64,000 bases of DNA from Acinetobacter nectaris CIP 110549. Its GTDB lineage: Bacteria; Pseudomonadota; Gammaproteobacteria; Pseudomonadales; Moraxellaceae. Made by a program: the position numbers and the translations under genes. The DNA is taken from contig NZ_KI530712.1 in assembly GCF_000488215.1 (NCBI RefSeq), forward strand, positions 438,881 through 502,880, written 5' to 3'. Below the pieces are notes generated by a model, which was given only the letters and a program-made list of their open reading frames with translations, made no database searches and was not told the origin of the DNA. Positions 1 to 9,272 of this stretch are shown one piece after another (the first letter of the stretch is position 1; each line of letters opens with the position of its first letter).

Positions 1-2
1 AT

Positions 3-473
3 CACTTTACACCAAACTTTTCATGGGCAAATGCTTACCAATATAATAGTGGAAAGTTGAATAACAATACATCTAACGAGCAAAAAAAATATAATGGTCA
101 TCTCATTGGTTCATCTTTATTTTATATCGACAACCATTGGTTAATTAGTCTAGGAGTAAACTATACTAAAAACCTATTGCCTACCCATAGTAATATTACT
201 CAAACAGCATATAACAGTGAAACATTTGGCTTAGAAAGTTATGCAGGTTATAAATTCGATATTCACCAATATGCGATAGAAAATATTAGACCATATATTT
301 TAGAAACACACTTCAAGTATATTAATGGCCGAAATTTCAAACAAAATAATGTCGGCATTGGTACTGCAATTAAATTTAAATATGGTCTAGGATTAGATGT
401 CGAACATTATTTTACATCTGATACTGTAAACACCCCAGACCTAACATTACTTCGACTCAGATTTGATTATTAA
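3..473 (+). CDS. Outer-membrane beta-barrel protein, C-terminal part (5' end outside window)
   Basis: The reading frame is open from the first bases of the window, so the gene starts upstream; a TTG at 57 is internal. The visible part, about 156 residues, is made of short alternating hydrophobic/polar stretches rich in Tyr, Asn and Gly. It ends in LRLRFDY, a terminal aromatic of the kind that closes the last strand of outer-membrane barrels for BAM recognition. The specific family is not recognised; a porin-like or MipA-type protein is possible. The GST gene follows 8 bp downstream and may be cotranscribed. Confidence 0.6.
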   Translation, partial: HFTPNFSWANAYQYNSGKLNNNTSNEQKKYNGHLIGSSLFYIDNHWLISLGVNYTKNLLPTHSNITQTAYNSETFGLESYAGYKFDIHQYAIENIRPYILETHFKYINGRNFKQNNVGIGTAIKFKYGLGLDVEHYFTSDTVNTPDLTLLRLRFDY

Positions 474-481
474 GGAACATC

Positions 482-1099
482 ATGACAATTAAAATTTATG
501 GAAGAGCAAATTCACTCAATGTACAAAAAGTCTTATGGCTTGCACATGAACTTAACCTGCCTTTTGAACATATTCCTGCAGGGAAAGCGTTTGGTATTAT
601 TCATACCGAAGCGTTTTTAAAGTTAAATCCCAATGGTCTTATTCCATTGTTAGAAGATGAATATACATCGATATGGGAATCACAAATTATTTTGCGCTAT
701 CTTGCAGAGGTTTATGGCAAGGAACAAATTTGGATTGCTAACCCACAACGACGCTTTCAAGCAGAACAATGGCTAGATTGGTATATCACCACCTTACTTC
801 CTAAATTTACTATTATTTTTTATGAATTGGTGCGTACACCACCTGAGCAGCAACGTATCGAAATTTTACCACCAATTATTCAAGAAATTGAAAAGCATTT
901 GGCTGTTTTAGAAGCTCTACTGATAAAACAGCCTTATATTTCTGGTGAAAAATTTGGTATTGCAGATATTCCATTAGGGCTTGCACTACACCATTGGTTT
1001 AACTTTAATATAGAGCGTGAAACCCATCCACACCTTGAAGCGTGGATTCAAAACATTCGCCAACGCCCCAGTTTTGAAAAGGTGGCTTATACGCTGTAA
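482..1099 (+). CDS. Glutathione S-transferase family protein
   Basis: A 205-residue, two-domain GST, probably cytosolic. The N-terminal thioredoxin-like domain (about 1-80) has a candidate activating Ser11 in GRANSLNVQKV, the cis-proline at 55 in GLIPLLED, and Glu66-Ser67, which in this family hold the gamma-glutamyl group of glutathione. The C-terminal helical domain carries the GIADIPLG N-capping motif. Length is typical. The ATG has an AAGGA-like ribosome site just after the preceding stop. The substrate cannot be told from sequence; bacterial relatives detoxify electrophiles or act in aromatic catabolism. A strong bidirectional hairpin follows at 1104-1132. Confidence 0.85.
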   Translation: MTIKIYGRANSLNVQKVLWLAHELNLPFEHIPAGKAFGIIHTEAFLKLNPNGLIPLLEDEYTSIWESQIILRYLAEVYGKEQIWIANPQRRFQAEQWLDWYITTLLPKFTIIFYELVRTPPEQQRIEILPPIIQEIEKHLAVLEALLIKQPYISGEKFGIADIPLGLALHHWFNFNIERETHPHLEAWIQNIRQRPSFEKVAYTL

Positions 1100-1103
1100 A
1101 GTA

Positions 1104-1132
1104 AAAAGCCTAGTTTGTATAACTAGGCTTTT
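1104..1132. terminator. Bidirectional rho-independent terminator between GST gene and metI
   Basis: A 12-bp perfect stem (AAAAGCCTAGTT with AACTAGGCTTTT) and a 5-nt loop, with T-rich tracts on both strands. It ends the GST transcript on the plus strand. On the minus strand it overlaps the last codons of metI and ends the sulfur operon. Confidence 0.75.
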
Positions 1133-1782
1133 CTTTTATCCAATTGTAGAGAAATCTGATCACCAATATATTGTACTGCAACCACCAAGATCACAAGCAA
1201 GATGATCACGGCGAACATAATCTGAACATCAAAACGTTGGTACCCATAGCGATACGCAACATCCCCTAAACCACCTGCACCAATTGCACCTGCAACAGCT
1301 GATGAATTAATCATCGTCACTAAAGTGACGGTAAACCCTGAAACAATACCAGATAGTGCTTCAGGCAACAGTACATGCCATATGATTTGCTTACGATTAC
1401 ACCCCATGGCTTGTGCAGCTTCAATCAACCCAAAATCGACCTCACGCAAGCTTACTTCGGCAATACGCGCAAAAAATGGCGTTGCTGCAAGCGCCAATGG
1501 TACAACTGCAGCCCAAAGCCCATAGCTAGTCCCTACAATCCATCGTGTAAGTGGTATTAAAGCTACCATTAAAATAAGAAAGGGGACGGCACGTGTAATA
1601 TTCACCACCGCACCAACACACTTATTTATTTGATATGAAGGATAAATTCCATACTTATCTGTACATACTAAAATTAATGCCAAGGGTAAACCCAGACAAA
1701 ATGCAAAAGCGGCTGACACACCAACCATCACCAATGTATCTAATGTTCCTGTAAATAAAAGATCAAACAATGGATCTGACAT
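1123..1782 (-). CDS. metI: MetI-type ABC transporter permease
   Basis: A 219-residue inner-membrane permease of a methionine-type (MetNIQ) importer. Five hydrophobic segments are visible. The cytoplasmic EAA loop ([12 protein letters not shown], about 121-132), which docks on the ATPase, is intact. Length matches MetI. The start has a GAGGA ribosome site and overlaps the end of metN by 20 bp, suggesting coupled translation. Because the operon also holds desulfurising flavoenzymes, the cargo may be an organosulfur compound other than methionine; that is inference. The gene ends inside the terminator hairpin at 1104-1132. Confidence 0.9.
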   Translation of the reverse strand: MSDPLFDLLFTGTLDTLVMVGVSAAFAFCLGLPLALILVCTDKYGIYPSYQINKCVGAVVNITRAVPFLILMVALIPLTRWIVGTSYGLWAAVVPLALAATPFFARIAEVSLREVDFGLIEAAQAMGCNRKQIIWHVLLPEALSGIVSGFTVTLVTMINSSAVAGAIGAGGLGDVAYRYGYQRFDVQIMFAVIILLVILVVAVQYIGDQISLQLDKRKA

Positions 1783-2821
1783 AGCCCAATTCCTCTATTT
1801 TTAATACATCTAATGCCAATGTTTGTTGAAGTGCATAAGGAATTTCTGTGTTTATCTTACACACAATACTCAACTCACCAACACAATGTGCTTGAATTTG
1901 ATCGACTCGACTATAAATCACAGCAACCGATGAGACAGCCTGTAATATCTCTTGTAAATTAAATAACCGTTCAACCGTATGCGCATAACGAATATTGAGG
2001 ACTTTATATTGGTGCGCAATAGCACGCTCACTCTCTATTGGAAAAGAGAACTGATGAGACTCAGGATATAAAAGCCCTTTGGTCATCAAATTTTGAGGTG
2101 CAGAAAATACTTGCCACACTTGACCACTTTCTACAATTTCACCCTGATTAATCACAACAACCTGATCACAAATGTCTCGAATTACTTGCATCTCATGGGT
2201 AATCAAAATAATTGTGATGCCAAGATTTTTATTGACCTGTTTCAACAGCTTTAAAATCATCTCGGTGCTTTCAGGATCTAAAGCAGAGGTTGCCTCATCA
2301 CATAATAAAATTTCAGGGTTATGAATGAGGGCTCTTGCAATACCTACACGTTGTTTTTGACCACCTGACAACTGAGATGGATAATTGTCTTTCTTATTTT
2401 CGAGCCCAACCAGCGCTAAACTATTATTCACACGTGACTGGATCTCTTTTGCTTTTACTCCTGCAACAATCAATGGTAAAGCAATATTTTCCCAAACCGT
2501 CTTGGTTGACATCAAATTAAAGTGTTGAAAAATCATACCTATGCGCTGTCTTAATTGAATCAGTGCGTTATGGTTAAGATTTGAAATATTTTCACCAAGT
2601 ACATTGGCATAACCATCGTTAATCGACTCTAAACCATTTAATGTACGTAGGAGTGATGACTTGCCTGCACCACTTTTTCCAATCACCCCGCAAATTACAC
2701 CCTTTTTAACCTGCAAATGAATGTCTTTTAAAGCATGAATCTTTGTGCTGCCATCATAATATTTATTCAGCCCTTGAATATTGATATCTAACACGGCATT
2801 TTGATTTATATGTGCATTCAT
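1763..2821 (-). CDS. metN: MetN-type ABC transporter ATPase with NIL domain
   Basis: ATP-binding subunit, 352 residues from the preferred ATG at 2821. That start lies 4 bp after the metQ stop; a longer frame would begin inside metQ. Walker A GKSGAGKS (48-55), signature LSGGQ (151-155) and Walker [14 protein letters not shown] (about 171) are intact. The C-terminal ~75 residues look like the NIL/ACT-like domain that lets methionine inhibit MetNI. It sits between metQ and metI in the minus-strand sulfur operon. Orthology to MetN is good, but the true ligand of this copy is unproven. Confidence 0.9.
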   Translation of the reverse strand: MNAHINQNAVLDINIQGLNKYYDGSTKIHALKDIHLQVKKGVICGVIGKSGAGKSSLLRTLNGLESINDGYANVLGENISNLNHNALIQLRQRIGMIFQHFNLMSTKTVWENIALPLIVAGVKAKEIQSRVNNSLALVGLENKKDNYPSQLSGGQKQRVGIARALIHNPEILLCDEATSALDPESTEMILKLLKQVNKNLGITIILITHEMQVIRDICDQVVVINQGEIVESGQVWQVFSAPQNLMTKGLLYPESHQFSFPIESERAIAHQYKVLNIRYAHTVERLFNLQEILQAVSSVAVIYSRVDQIQAHCVGELSIVCKINTEIPYALQQTLALDVLKIEELGYVRSIV

Positions 2822-2825
2822 ATCA

Positions 2826-3644
2826 TTACCACCCCGGATACCATAATGCATTGCCAAGCTGCTCATCGAGTACAGCTTTCACTTCAGGTGAATGCTGATA
2901 AATCTCTACAAATCTTCTTAGTTTGTCGTGTTCATCTTGATAATTTTCTTTGACTGCAAATACGATGGCATAGCGTTTATCTTCATCTTTATTTAAATAA
3001 AGCGCTTTTTGTGGGTCAATCGTCTTCGCAAGTTTCAAATATTGAGGATAAGTAAAAGCAAGATCGACATCATCTACTGCTCTTGCCGTTTGTGGTCCTT
3101 CCATTTCTATAAATTGTAAGTTTTTCGGGTTACTTGCAATATCTTGTAAAGTCGCAAAGTGATTATTGGGGTCTTTCAACTGAATTAATTTTGCTTCTTG
3201 GAGTAGTAGTAACGCACGCCCCTCATTCACAGGGTCATTGGGAATTGCAACACGTGCTTTTTGTGGTAATGCTTCAAGAGATTGATACTTCTTAGAATAC
3301 AACCCTACTCGCGCGGCCGCTCCCACAGCAAAGATTTTTAAATAGTAACCACCTTCTTTTATAGCATTATTTAAAAATGGCTGATGCTGAAAGAAGTTGG
3401 CATCAATATCGCCATTATTTAAAGCAATATTTGGCATTTTCCAATCGGAAAATTCCACCAATTTCACATGTATACCTTGCTTTTCTGCTTGAGCAACTGC
3501 AACTTGTAAAATAGGTGTAAATGCAGGTGTAATACCAATGACCAACTCGTCTGACTGGGCATGCCGTTGTTTATTCCAAATAAATAATCCTGCGACTAAA
3601 ACAACAAAGATACCTAAAGAAATGAATATTTTTTTATTTGTCAT
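2826..3644 (-). CDS. metQ: MetQ/NlpA-family substrate-binding protein
   Basis: Solute-binding protein of the MetQ (NLPA) family, 272 residues from the ATG of MTNKK; 3653 is an alternative start. The body carries family features such as the [17 protein letters not shown] stretch. The N-terminus is one hydrophobic helix (about 4-20) followed by WNKQRHAQ. There is no cysteine lipobox, unlike the lipoprotein MetQ of E. coli, so it is probably anchored by an uncleaved helix or secreted. It lies between the FMN monooxygenase gene and metN, with 4 bp to the metN start. Substrate is inferred to be a sulfur compound. Confidence 0.85.
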   Translation of the reverse strand: MTNKKIFISLGIFVVLVAGLFIWNKQRHAQSDELVIGITPAFTPILQVAVAQAEKQGIHVKLVEFSDWKMPNIALNNGDIDANFFQHQPFLNNAIKEGGYYLKIFAVGAAARVGLYSKKYQSLEALPQKARVAIPNDPVNEGRALLLLQEAKLIQLKDPNNHFATLQDIASNPKNLQFIEMEGPQTARAVDDVDLAFTYPQYLKLAKTIDPQKALYLNKDEDKRYAIVFAVKENYQDEHDKLRRFVEIYQHSPEVKAVLDEQLGNALWYPGW

Positions 3645-3656
3645 GAGTACCAACTT

Positions 3657-5000
3657 TTATAATGATTTTGCAGGATGTTGCGGTTTTAAGAATGGACCTT
3701 GCTGAAAAATTTTGTGTCGTAAAGTACCCACTGTATAGGCTGTTTTATAACGATCTCTTTTTTGCCATTCAGGAATGACCCATCGAATAAAATCTTCATA
3801 TGACTCAGGTGTCACTGTTTTTGTTAAATTAAAACCATCAATTCCTGTTTCATCAAGAAAATGTATCAACTGCGCCGCTATTGTTTCACCACCACCGACA
3901 AATAGAGGATAACGACCACCTAAAAGATGCTGTTGTTTTAAAGAATACGGCGTAATATCTTGCTGCTTAAACTTTTCATTGACAGATGTAATACTATTAC
4001 TCTTTTCATAAGGAATACGCTCATGCTCCTTATAAACCGAGAGATCTTTTCCTACAGAGCTTGAATAATGTGCAAGCCCTGCTTCAGGACTCGCATATTG
4101 CTGATATTCTTTTAACTTGTGCACTGCTTGAGTATCATTTTCTGCAGTTACCACGGTAATACCGACAAATATTTTAATATCTTGGGGATTACGTCCATTT
4201 TGAATGGCTGTATCTCGAATACGCTGCACATTCTTTTTTACTTCAGCAATACTTCCGCCACCTATAAAAATACATTCTGCATGTTTAGTGGCAAACGCAA
4301 CACCTCGCTCGGAAGCCCCTGCTTGAAATAATAACGGCGTCCGCTGCGGTGATGGAGAAACCTGAAACACGCCATGGCTTTCAAAAAAAGGACTTTGATG
4401 GTGAATTTCATGTACTTTCTTCGGATCTGTAAAAGTACGTGTTTGCTTATCTTTCAGAACAGCATCCTGCTCCCAAGAATGCTCCCAGTATTTATAGCAA
4501 AGTGTTAGAAAGTCTTCCGCTTTGTCATAGCGCTGGTCATGCTCTGCCAATTGTTGACGACCAAACAGCCTTTCCGCACTATCTAAATATCCCGTCACAA
4601 TATTCCATCCCATACGCCCTTGGGTTAAATGGTCTAAACTTGCAAAACGGCGTGCCAAAAGATATGGATGCTCATAGCTTAAATTGACTGTCACACCAAA
4701 ACCTAAATGTGTTGTTATAGCGGCCATTGCAGAAACCAACGTGATTGGGTCATGACTTGGTAATTGCACCGACTCTTTCAATGTCACGTCTAAATTATTT
4801 TTATAGACATCATAGACACCTGTAATATCTGCTAAAAACACGCCATCAAATAACCCACCTTCCAAAGTCTTTGCTAAGTTGGTCCAATAACTCAGTTCAT
4901 TAAATTTTGCCGACTCATCACGTGGGTGTGTCCATAAACCATGATTGATATGCCCAACACAATTCATATCAAAGGCATTCAATAAGATCTTCTTCACCAT
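3657..5000 (-). CDS. FMN-dependent monooxygenase, NtaA/SnaA/DszA/DmoA family
   Basis: A 447-residue bacterial-luciferase-fold monooxygenase. Members use FMNH2 from a separate reductase and O2 to oxidise, for example, nitrilotriacetate, dibenzothiophene sulfone or dimethyl sulfide. The family stretches GRMGWNIVTG and LLFQAGASERG, the N-terminal LNAFDMNCVGH and the length of about 440-450 all fit. The start overlaps the upstream sfnB stop as TAATG, so translation is coupled. Context (two SfnB-like proteins and a MetNIQ importer) points to oxidative desulfurisation. No flavin reductase gene is adjacent. Exact substrate unknown. Confidence 0.85.
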   Translation of the reverse strand: MVKKILLNAFDMNCVGHINHGLWTHPRDESAKFNELSYWTNLAKTLEGGLFDGVFLADITGVYDVYKNNLDVTLKESVQLPSHDPITLVSAMAAITTHLGFGVTVNLSYEHPYLLARRFASLDHLTQGRMGWNIVTGYLDSAERLFGRQQLAEHDQRYDKAEDFLTLCYKYWEHSWEQDAVLKDKQTRTFTDPKKVHEIHHQSPFFESHGVFQVSPSPQRTPLLFQAGASERGVAFATKHAECIFIGGGSIAEVKKNVQRIRDTAIQNGRNPQDIKIFVGITVVTAENDTQAVHKLKEYQQYASPEAGLAHYSSSVGKDLSVYKEHERIPYEKSNSITSVNEKFKQQDITPYSLKQQHLLGGRYPLFVGGGETIAAQLIHFLDETGIDGFNLTKTVTPESYEDFIRWVIPEWQKRDRYKTAYTVGTLRHKIFQQGPFLKPQHPAKSL

Positions 5001-6211
5001 TACAATGTCCCTCGACGTGGTGGAAGGATATGGTTTAATCGGTAATTACCAATAAAATAGTACTTCCAACGTACAGGGTCATGTAACGTATGCACTCTTA
5101 CATTACGCCAATGTCGGTCTAACCCCGTTTTACTTTGACTGCCACGACTGCCTGCCAACTCAATCAGTTTAGAGGATGCTTGAAGTGCTGTTTCTGTACT
5201 GTGGGCACGTACTCGTGCGACATGAATAGAGGCTTCAGCAATATTTTCTTTACTTACTTTAGGTTTAATAAAATCTATAAAATTGGCTGCCTTTTTAAGA
5301 AGTAATTCACTTGCTTTCACATCTACAGCAACTTGTCCCAATTCATACAAAGTCAATGGATCTTGCGTTGCAACATCAATATTTGCATCTATCCACGGAC
5401 GCGCATGTCTAACTTGTAGCAATGTTTCTTCGAAGGATGCCCTTGCAATCCCAACTTCAATAGACGCATGCATGAGTTGTGCATATGGGCCAACAAGACT
5501 TGGTTCAGAAAATACGGGACTAAATGGAATGATATCTTCTGCATCAACATACACATGATCGAATTTTACCGTACCACTCCCCGTTAAACGCTGACCAAAA
5601 CCACTCCAATCATCAACTACACTTAGACCTTCTGAATCTCTCGGCACAAATGCAAGATACTCAAGCCCATTGTCATCTTTCACTAAGGTTGGTATGCGAT
5701 GTGCATAAATACTGCCTGTGCAATAAAATTTCTCACCTTGAATAAGATAACCTTGTTGATACGGCGTTATATAAGTGTTCTTTTGGCTCGCGTTTTTCGA
5801 CTTAAATTCTGCAAGAGCATTACCAAAACGCCGTCCATCTAACACTTCTTTATAAAGTTTCTGTTTCTGTACTTCTGTTCCTGTCGTACGTAATACTTCA
5901 AGCGCATAAAAATGATTTTGTGGAATTTGACCAATCGACCCATCTGAACCACTAAAAAGCGCAATAACTTGTGCGACGGTCCAACTTGAAACCTCTGCAC
6001 CACCATATTGTTTAGGCACAGTGATTGCCCATAATCCTGACTGGCTAAATGCATTAATCTCTGCAAAAGGAAGTGTTCTTGTCTTATCTCGATGAGAGGC
6101 TTCAATTTGAAATTGCTGAGACAGTTTTGTCGCAACCTCTAATGCTTCTTCATCAGATTCAATTACATGTGCGGGCTGAGTATTTAAAAAACCAGTATGA
6201 TAAGATGTCAT
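5000..6211 (-). CDS. SfnB-family acyl-CoA dehydrogenase-like flavoprotein (copy 2)
   Basis: About 403 residues of acyl-CoA dehydrogenase fold, in the SfnB/DszC group that uses reduced flavin for sulfur acquisition from sulfones and thiophenes. Conserved features include PKQYGGAEVS near the N-terminus and the C-terminal RHWRNVRVHTLHDPVRWKYY, where the HDP segment is typical of the DszC-like branch. The ATG at 6211 is chosen for its AGGTGAG ribosome site; a longer frame overlaps the upstream gene. It is a tandem paralogue of the gene at 6220-7410 and is coupled to the monooxygenase gene by a TAATG overlap. Confidence 0.85.
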   Translation of the reverse strand: MTSYHTGFLNTQPAHVIESDEEALEVATKLSQQFQIEASHRDKTRTLPFAEINAFSQSGLWAITVPKQYGGAEVSSWTVAQVIALFSGSDGSIGQIPQNHFYALEVLRTTGTEVQKQKLYKEVLDGRRFGNALAEFKSKNASQKNTYITPYQQGYLIQGEKFYCTGSIYAHRIPTLVKDDNGLEYLAFVPRDSEGLSVVDDWSGFGQRLTGSGTVKFDHVYVDAEDIIPFSPVFSEPSLVGPYAQLMHASIEVGIARASFEETLLQVRHARPWIDANIDVATQDPLTLYELGQVAVDVKASELLLKKAANFIDFIKPKVSKENIAEASIHVARVRAHSTETALQASSKLIELAGSRGSQSKTGLDRHWRNVRVHTLHDPVRWKYYFIGNYRLNHILPPRRGTL

Positions 6212-6219
6212 ATACTCAC

Positions 6220-7410
6220 CTATATCCAAGCATGTTGTTTAGGAAATTGATGATTTAAATAATAATTACCTAGTGCGTAGTATTTCCACCGAACAGGATC
6301 ATGCAAGGTATGTACTCTTGCATTGCGCCAATGCTGATCTAAATTGTACTTAGCCAATGAAGAACGACTACCACTGAGCTCAATTAACTTTTCAGAAATA
6401 GTAAGTGCAGCACGGTGGGCATAAATCTTTGCCTCAGCAACAGCAATAGAAGCCTCAGCAACCTGAGTATCTATAATTTCTTTTTTTTGTTCTAAACGAT
6501 CTAATACATTCGCAGCTTCATCTAAAAGCAATATACTTGCTTGCAAAAGCACATCTAACTTTCCGACCTCTTGAATTAAGTAAAGTTCTAGAGAGGCCTC
6601 ATCGACATTCGCATCTGCAATAGGTCTTGCTTTTTTCACATGTGTGAGTAAATCCTGAAAAGCTGCTTCAGCAATCCCAACGTCAATCGCAACTTGTATA
6701 ATCTGAGAATATGCACCCCTAAAATGCGTTGTATCTGCTAATTTTCGTTCATCAAAAATTAAAAACGGATCTATTACTACATCCTTTAACTTCACTGTCC
6801 CACTTGATGTTGTACGTTGTCCAAAAGCATCCCAATCATTTACAACTTCAATGCCTTTGGTTTTACGATCTACAAGCACAAGTACAACATATCCATCGGG
6901 GTGCTGTGCTTTAATCGCAAGCCAGTCTGCAAATGCACTTCCTGTAGAGTAAAATTTATCGCCGTTTAAAACATACTGCCCATCAGCTATTGTTAAAGTC
7001 GTTGCAATAGTTTGACTGTCCTTCGTATTCTTTTCAGGGCCGCCATTGGCTAAAAATTTACCTGCTAAAATTTCATTAAATACAAAGGTTTTTTGTTTTT
7101 CATTACCGATCAGTAAAATTGCATTTAAAATACCAAATTGGTTCTGTGGTATCTGACCAATATTGGCATCCGCCTTGGCTAAGATACGGATCACTTGCGT
7201 TAACGTCTGGTGAGAAACTTCTGCACCGCCATATTTCTTAGGAATCCGAATCGCAGTGAGTCCTTTTTTTACCAAATGCTGAATGACATCTGTTGGTAAA
7301 AGTCGCTGTTGATCACGTAAATTTCGTTCTTCTAATGCAAAATCTGCAACGTGGTATGCAGCATTTATTGCATCAATATCATTATCAATTATTTTTTGAG
7401 AATGGCTCAT
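6220..7410 (-). CDS. SfnB-family acyl-CoA dehydrogenase-like flavoprotein (copy 1)
   Basis: About 396 residues, first gene of the sulfur operon. It shares PKKYGGAEVS and the C-terminal QHWRNARVHTLHDPVRWKYY with the next gene, so the two are tandem paralogues that have diverged. SfnB-like proteins work with FMNH2-dependent monooxygenases to release sulfur from dimethyl sulfone and similar compounds. The ATG at 7410 has AGGTG six bases upstream; a GTG at 7419 lies inside that site and is rejected. The promoter should lie in 7420-7607, shared with the divergent aldehyde dehydrogenase gene. Confidence 0.85.
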   Translation of the reverse strand: MSHSQKIIDNDIDAINAAYHVADFALEERNLRDQQRLLPTDVIQHLVKKGLTAIRIPKKYGGAEVSHQTLTQVIRILAKADANIGQIPQNQFGILNAILLIGNEKQKTFVFNEILAGKFLANGGPEKNTKDSQTIATTLTIADGQYVLNGDKFYSTGSAFADWLAIKAQHPDGYVVLVLVDRKTKGIEVVNDWDAFGQRTTSSGTVKLKDVVIDPFLIFDERKLADTTHFRGAYSQIIQVAIDVGIAEAAFQDLLTHVKKARPIADANVDEASLELYLIQEVGKLDVLLQASILLLDEAANVLDRLEQKKEIIDTQVAEASIAVAEAKIYAHRAALTISEKLIELSGSRSSLAKYNLDQHWRNARVHTLHDPVRWKYYALGNYYLNHQFPKQHAWI

Positions 7411-7506
7411 AGCAATCACCTATATTTTAAAAATAAGGTATGGCTTTTAGCAGAAATTTAGAAATAAAAAATATGGGAATCCTTATCAGAAAATATGCAG
7501 GAATCT

Positions 7507-7521
7507 ATTTATTTGATAAAT
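7507..7521. promoter_or_regulatory. Palindrome in divergent promoter region of sulfur operon and aldehyde dehydrogenase gene
   Basis: ATTTAT-TTG-ATAAAT, a 6-3-6 perfect inverted repeat in the AT-rich 190-bp gap between the two divergent transcripts. The size and T-N11-A layout could suit a LysR-type regulator such as CysB/Cbl, but an AT-rich palindrome this short can occur by chance. No clear sigma-70 pair was found nearby. Confidence 0.25.
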
Positions 7522-7607
7522 GAACGCAAATTAAAACAGAACAAACAATACATCATTATTTTTATACGCTAAAATAAATGATTGCTTTATGATGATAAGA
7601 GACTAGA

Positions 7608-9032
7608 GTGCCGACACCTGATCATACGAATAATAATTTACAAGCAGATGCTTTAAATACTGTGTTTAAACAACAGCAAGTTGCTTACCAAAGCGAAACA
7701 TATCCTACGTATGATATACGTAAACAGCGACTAACTCAGCTTTATACACTTATTCTAAATAATCAGGAAAAAATAGCCGATGCTATTTGTAAGGACTTTT
7801 CAAACCGCAGTCATGATGAAACACGGCTTGTAGAAATTGTTCCAAGTCTTTCAGGAATTAAATACTGTTTAAAGCATCTCAAAAAATGGATGCAACCCGA
7901 CTATCGTGATATCTCTGTCATCTTTCAACCTGCTAAAGCTTATGTCATTGCACAGCCACTCGGTGTCGTTGGCATTATGGTTCCTTGGAACTACCCTTTG
8001 TTCCTTGCAATTGGCCCGCTCTGCCAAGCCATTGCAGCAGGCAACCGTGTCATGCTAAAAATGAGTGAATTTACGCCTAATTTTTCTGCATTTTTTCAAA
8101 AACTTATTCAAGATAATTTTCCATCAGACATCATTTCTATTACGTTAGGCAATGCTGATATTGCAAAGCAATTTTCCACCCTTCCATTTAATCATTTACT
8201 CTTTACAGGTTCGACCAATGTAGGCAAACACGTCATACGTGCTGCCGCTGAGAATTTAACACCTGTAACACTTGAACTTGGGGGGAAATCACCCGCACTT
8301 ATTGGACAAGATGCAGATCTTTTTGAAAGTGCACAGCGTATTGCTTTTGGAAAAAGTGTAAATTCAGGACAAACTTGTGTTGCACCCGACTACGTGCTTA
8401 TACCCGAAGCACGACAAGATGACTTTATTCAGTCCTATTTTACGGCGCTTAGAGGCTTCTACCCAAGCATAAAAGACAATAATGATTACACCGCCATTAT
8501 TAATGATGCACAGTTTTCTCGTCTTCAATCTTATTTACAAGAAGCTAAGCAATATGGCGCAAAAGTACACTATCTATCCAATGAAGAAGATGGCCGAAAA
8601 TTACCGCATTGTGTCATTACACATACAAGTGCTTCACTTAAAGTATGCCAAGAAGAAATATTTGGCCCTATTCTTCCTATTATTACCTATGAAACCTTAG
8701 ATGAAGCCATTCAATATATCAATGAACGCCCAAGACCACTTGCTTTATATTACTTCGGATATAAAGCTGAAGAGCAACAAAAAGTCCTTTTAAACACGCA
8801 CAGTGGTGGTGTCTGCATCAATGAAACCATCATACATGTTGGACAAGAAGATCTACCTTTTGGTGGTGTAGGACTTTCTGGTATGGGGAATTATCATGGC
8901 TATGAAGGCTTTAAAACCTTTAGTCATGCTAAAGCTGTATTTGCCAGACCCAAATTAAGCTTCATGAAACTGGTTTATCCACCTTATGGAAAATGGCTAC
9001 AAAAAACTTTATTAAAAATGTTTATAAAGTAA
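7608..9032 (+). CDS. Aldehyde dehydrogenase, coniferyl aldehyde dehydrogenase-like
   Basis: A 474-residue NAD(P)-dependent aldehyde dehydrogenase. Catalytic Cys257 (SGQTCVAPDY), general-base Glu223 (TLELGGKSPA) and oxyanion Asn128 (VPWNYP) are all present. The shortened N-terminus and hydrophobic C-terminal tail (KLVYPPYGKWLQKTLLKM) resemble the class 3-like/coniferyl aldehyde dehydrogenase branch, which often acts on aromatic or long-chain aldehydes. The start is GTG; the nearby ATGs are out of frame. It is divergent from the sulfur operon; whether it shares its regulation is unknown. Confidence 0.85.
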   Translation: MPTPDHTNNNLQADALNTVFKQQQVAYQSETYPTYDIRKQRLTQLYTLILNNQEKIADAICKDFSNRSHDETRLVEIVPSLSGIKYCLKHLKKWMQPDYRDISVIFQPAKAYVIAQPLGVVGIMVPWNYPLFLAIGPLCQAIAAGNRVMLKMSEFTPNFSAFFQKLIQDNFPSDIISITLGNADIAKQFSTLPFNHLLFTGSTNVGKHVIRAAAENLTPVTLELGGKSPALIGQDADLFESAQRIAFGKSVNSGQTCVAPDYVLIPEARQDDFIQSYFTALRGFYPSIKDNNDYTAIINDAQFSRLQSYLQEAKQYGAKVHYLSNEEDGRKLPHCVITHTSASLKVCQEEIFGPILPIITYETLDEAIQYINERPRPLALYYFGYKAEEQQKVLLNTHSGGVCINETIIHVGQEDLPFGGVGLSGMGNYHGYEGFKTFSHAKAVFARPKLSFMKLVYPPYGKWLQKTLLKMFIK

Positions 9033-9149
9033 AGCCCATAAAAAGTCATTTTTTATCGATACTTGTTCAAAAACATCAAATAATCTGCAAAAAATGGCAC
9101 TTTTTAACATTGTCAATTGAAGCAAAAATTTACAAGATATACGCACTTT

Positions 9150-9180
9150 TTGACTGTGCAATTTTACAATTTTTTATAAA
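9150..9180 (+). promoter_or_regulatory. Candidate sigma-70 promoter for aroQ-accB-accC
   Basis: TTGACT at 9150-9155 and TATAAA at 9175-9180, spacer 19 bp. It lies in the 240-bp gap upstream of aroQ and would leave a leader of about 85 nt. The spacing is longer than ideal, so this is a candidate only. No other gene is seen in 9033-9272. Confidence 0.35.
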
Positions 9181-9272
9181 ATTTCATATAAATTGTAGGT
9201 TTTGCCCTCATAATAGAGTAACTTTGCAGATATCTTGCAAAAACTTAATGTCTTTTCATCGGAGCAAGTTAC

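Noticed and set aside
7411..7607. Possible SAM or other riboswitch leader for the sulfur operon
   Set aside because: No riboswitch-like conserved helices or terminator/antiterminator pair were recognised; only an AT-rich palindrome is visible.
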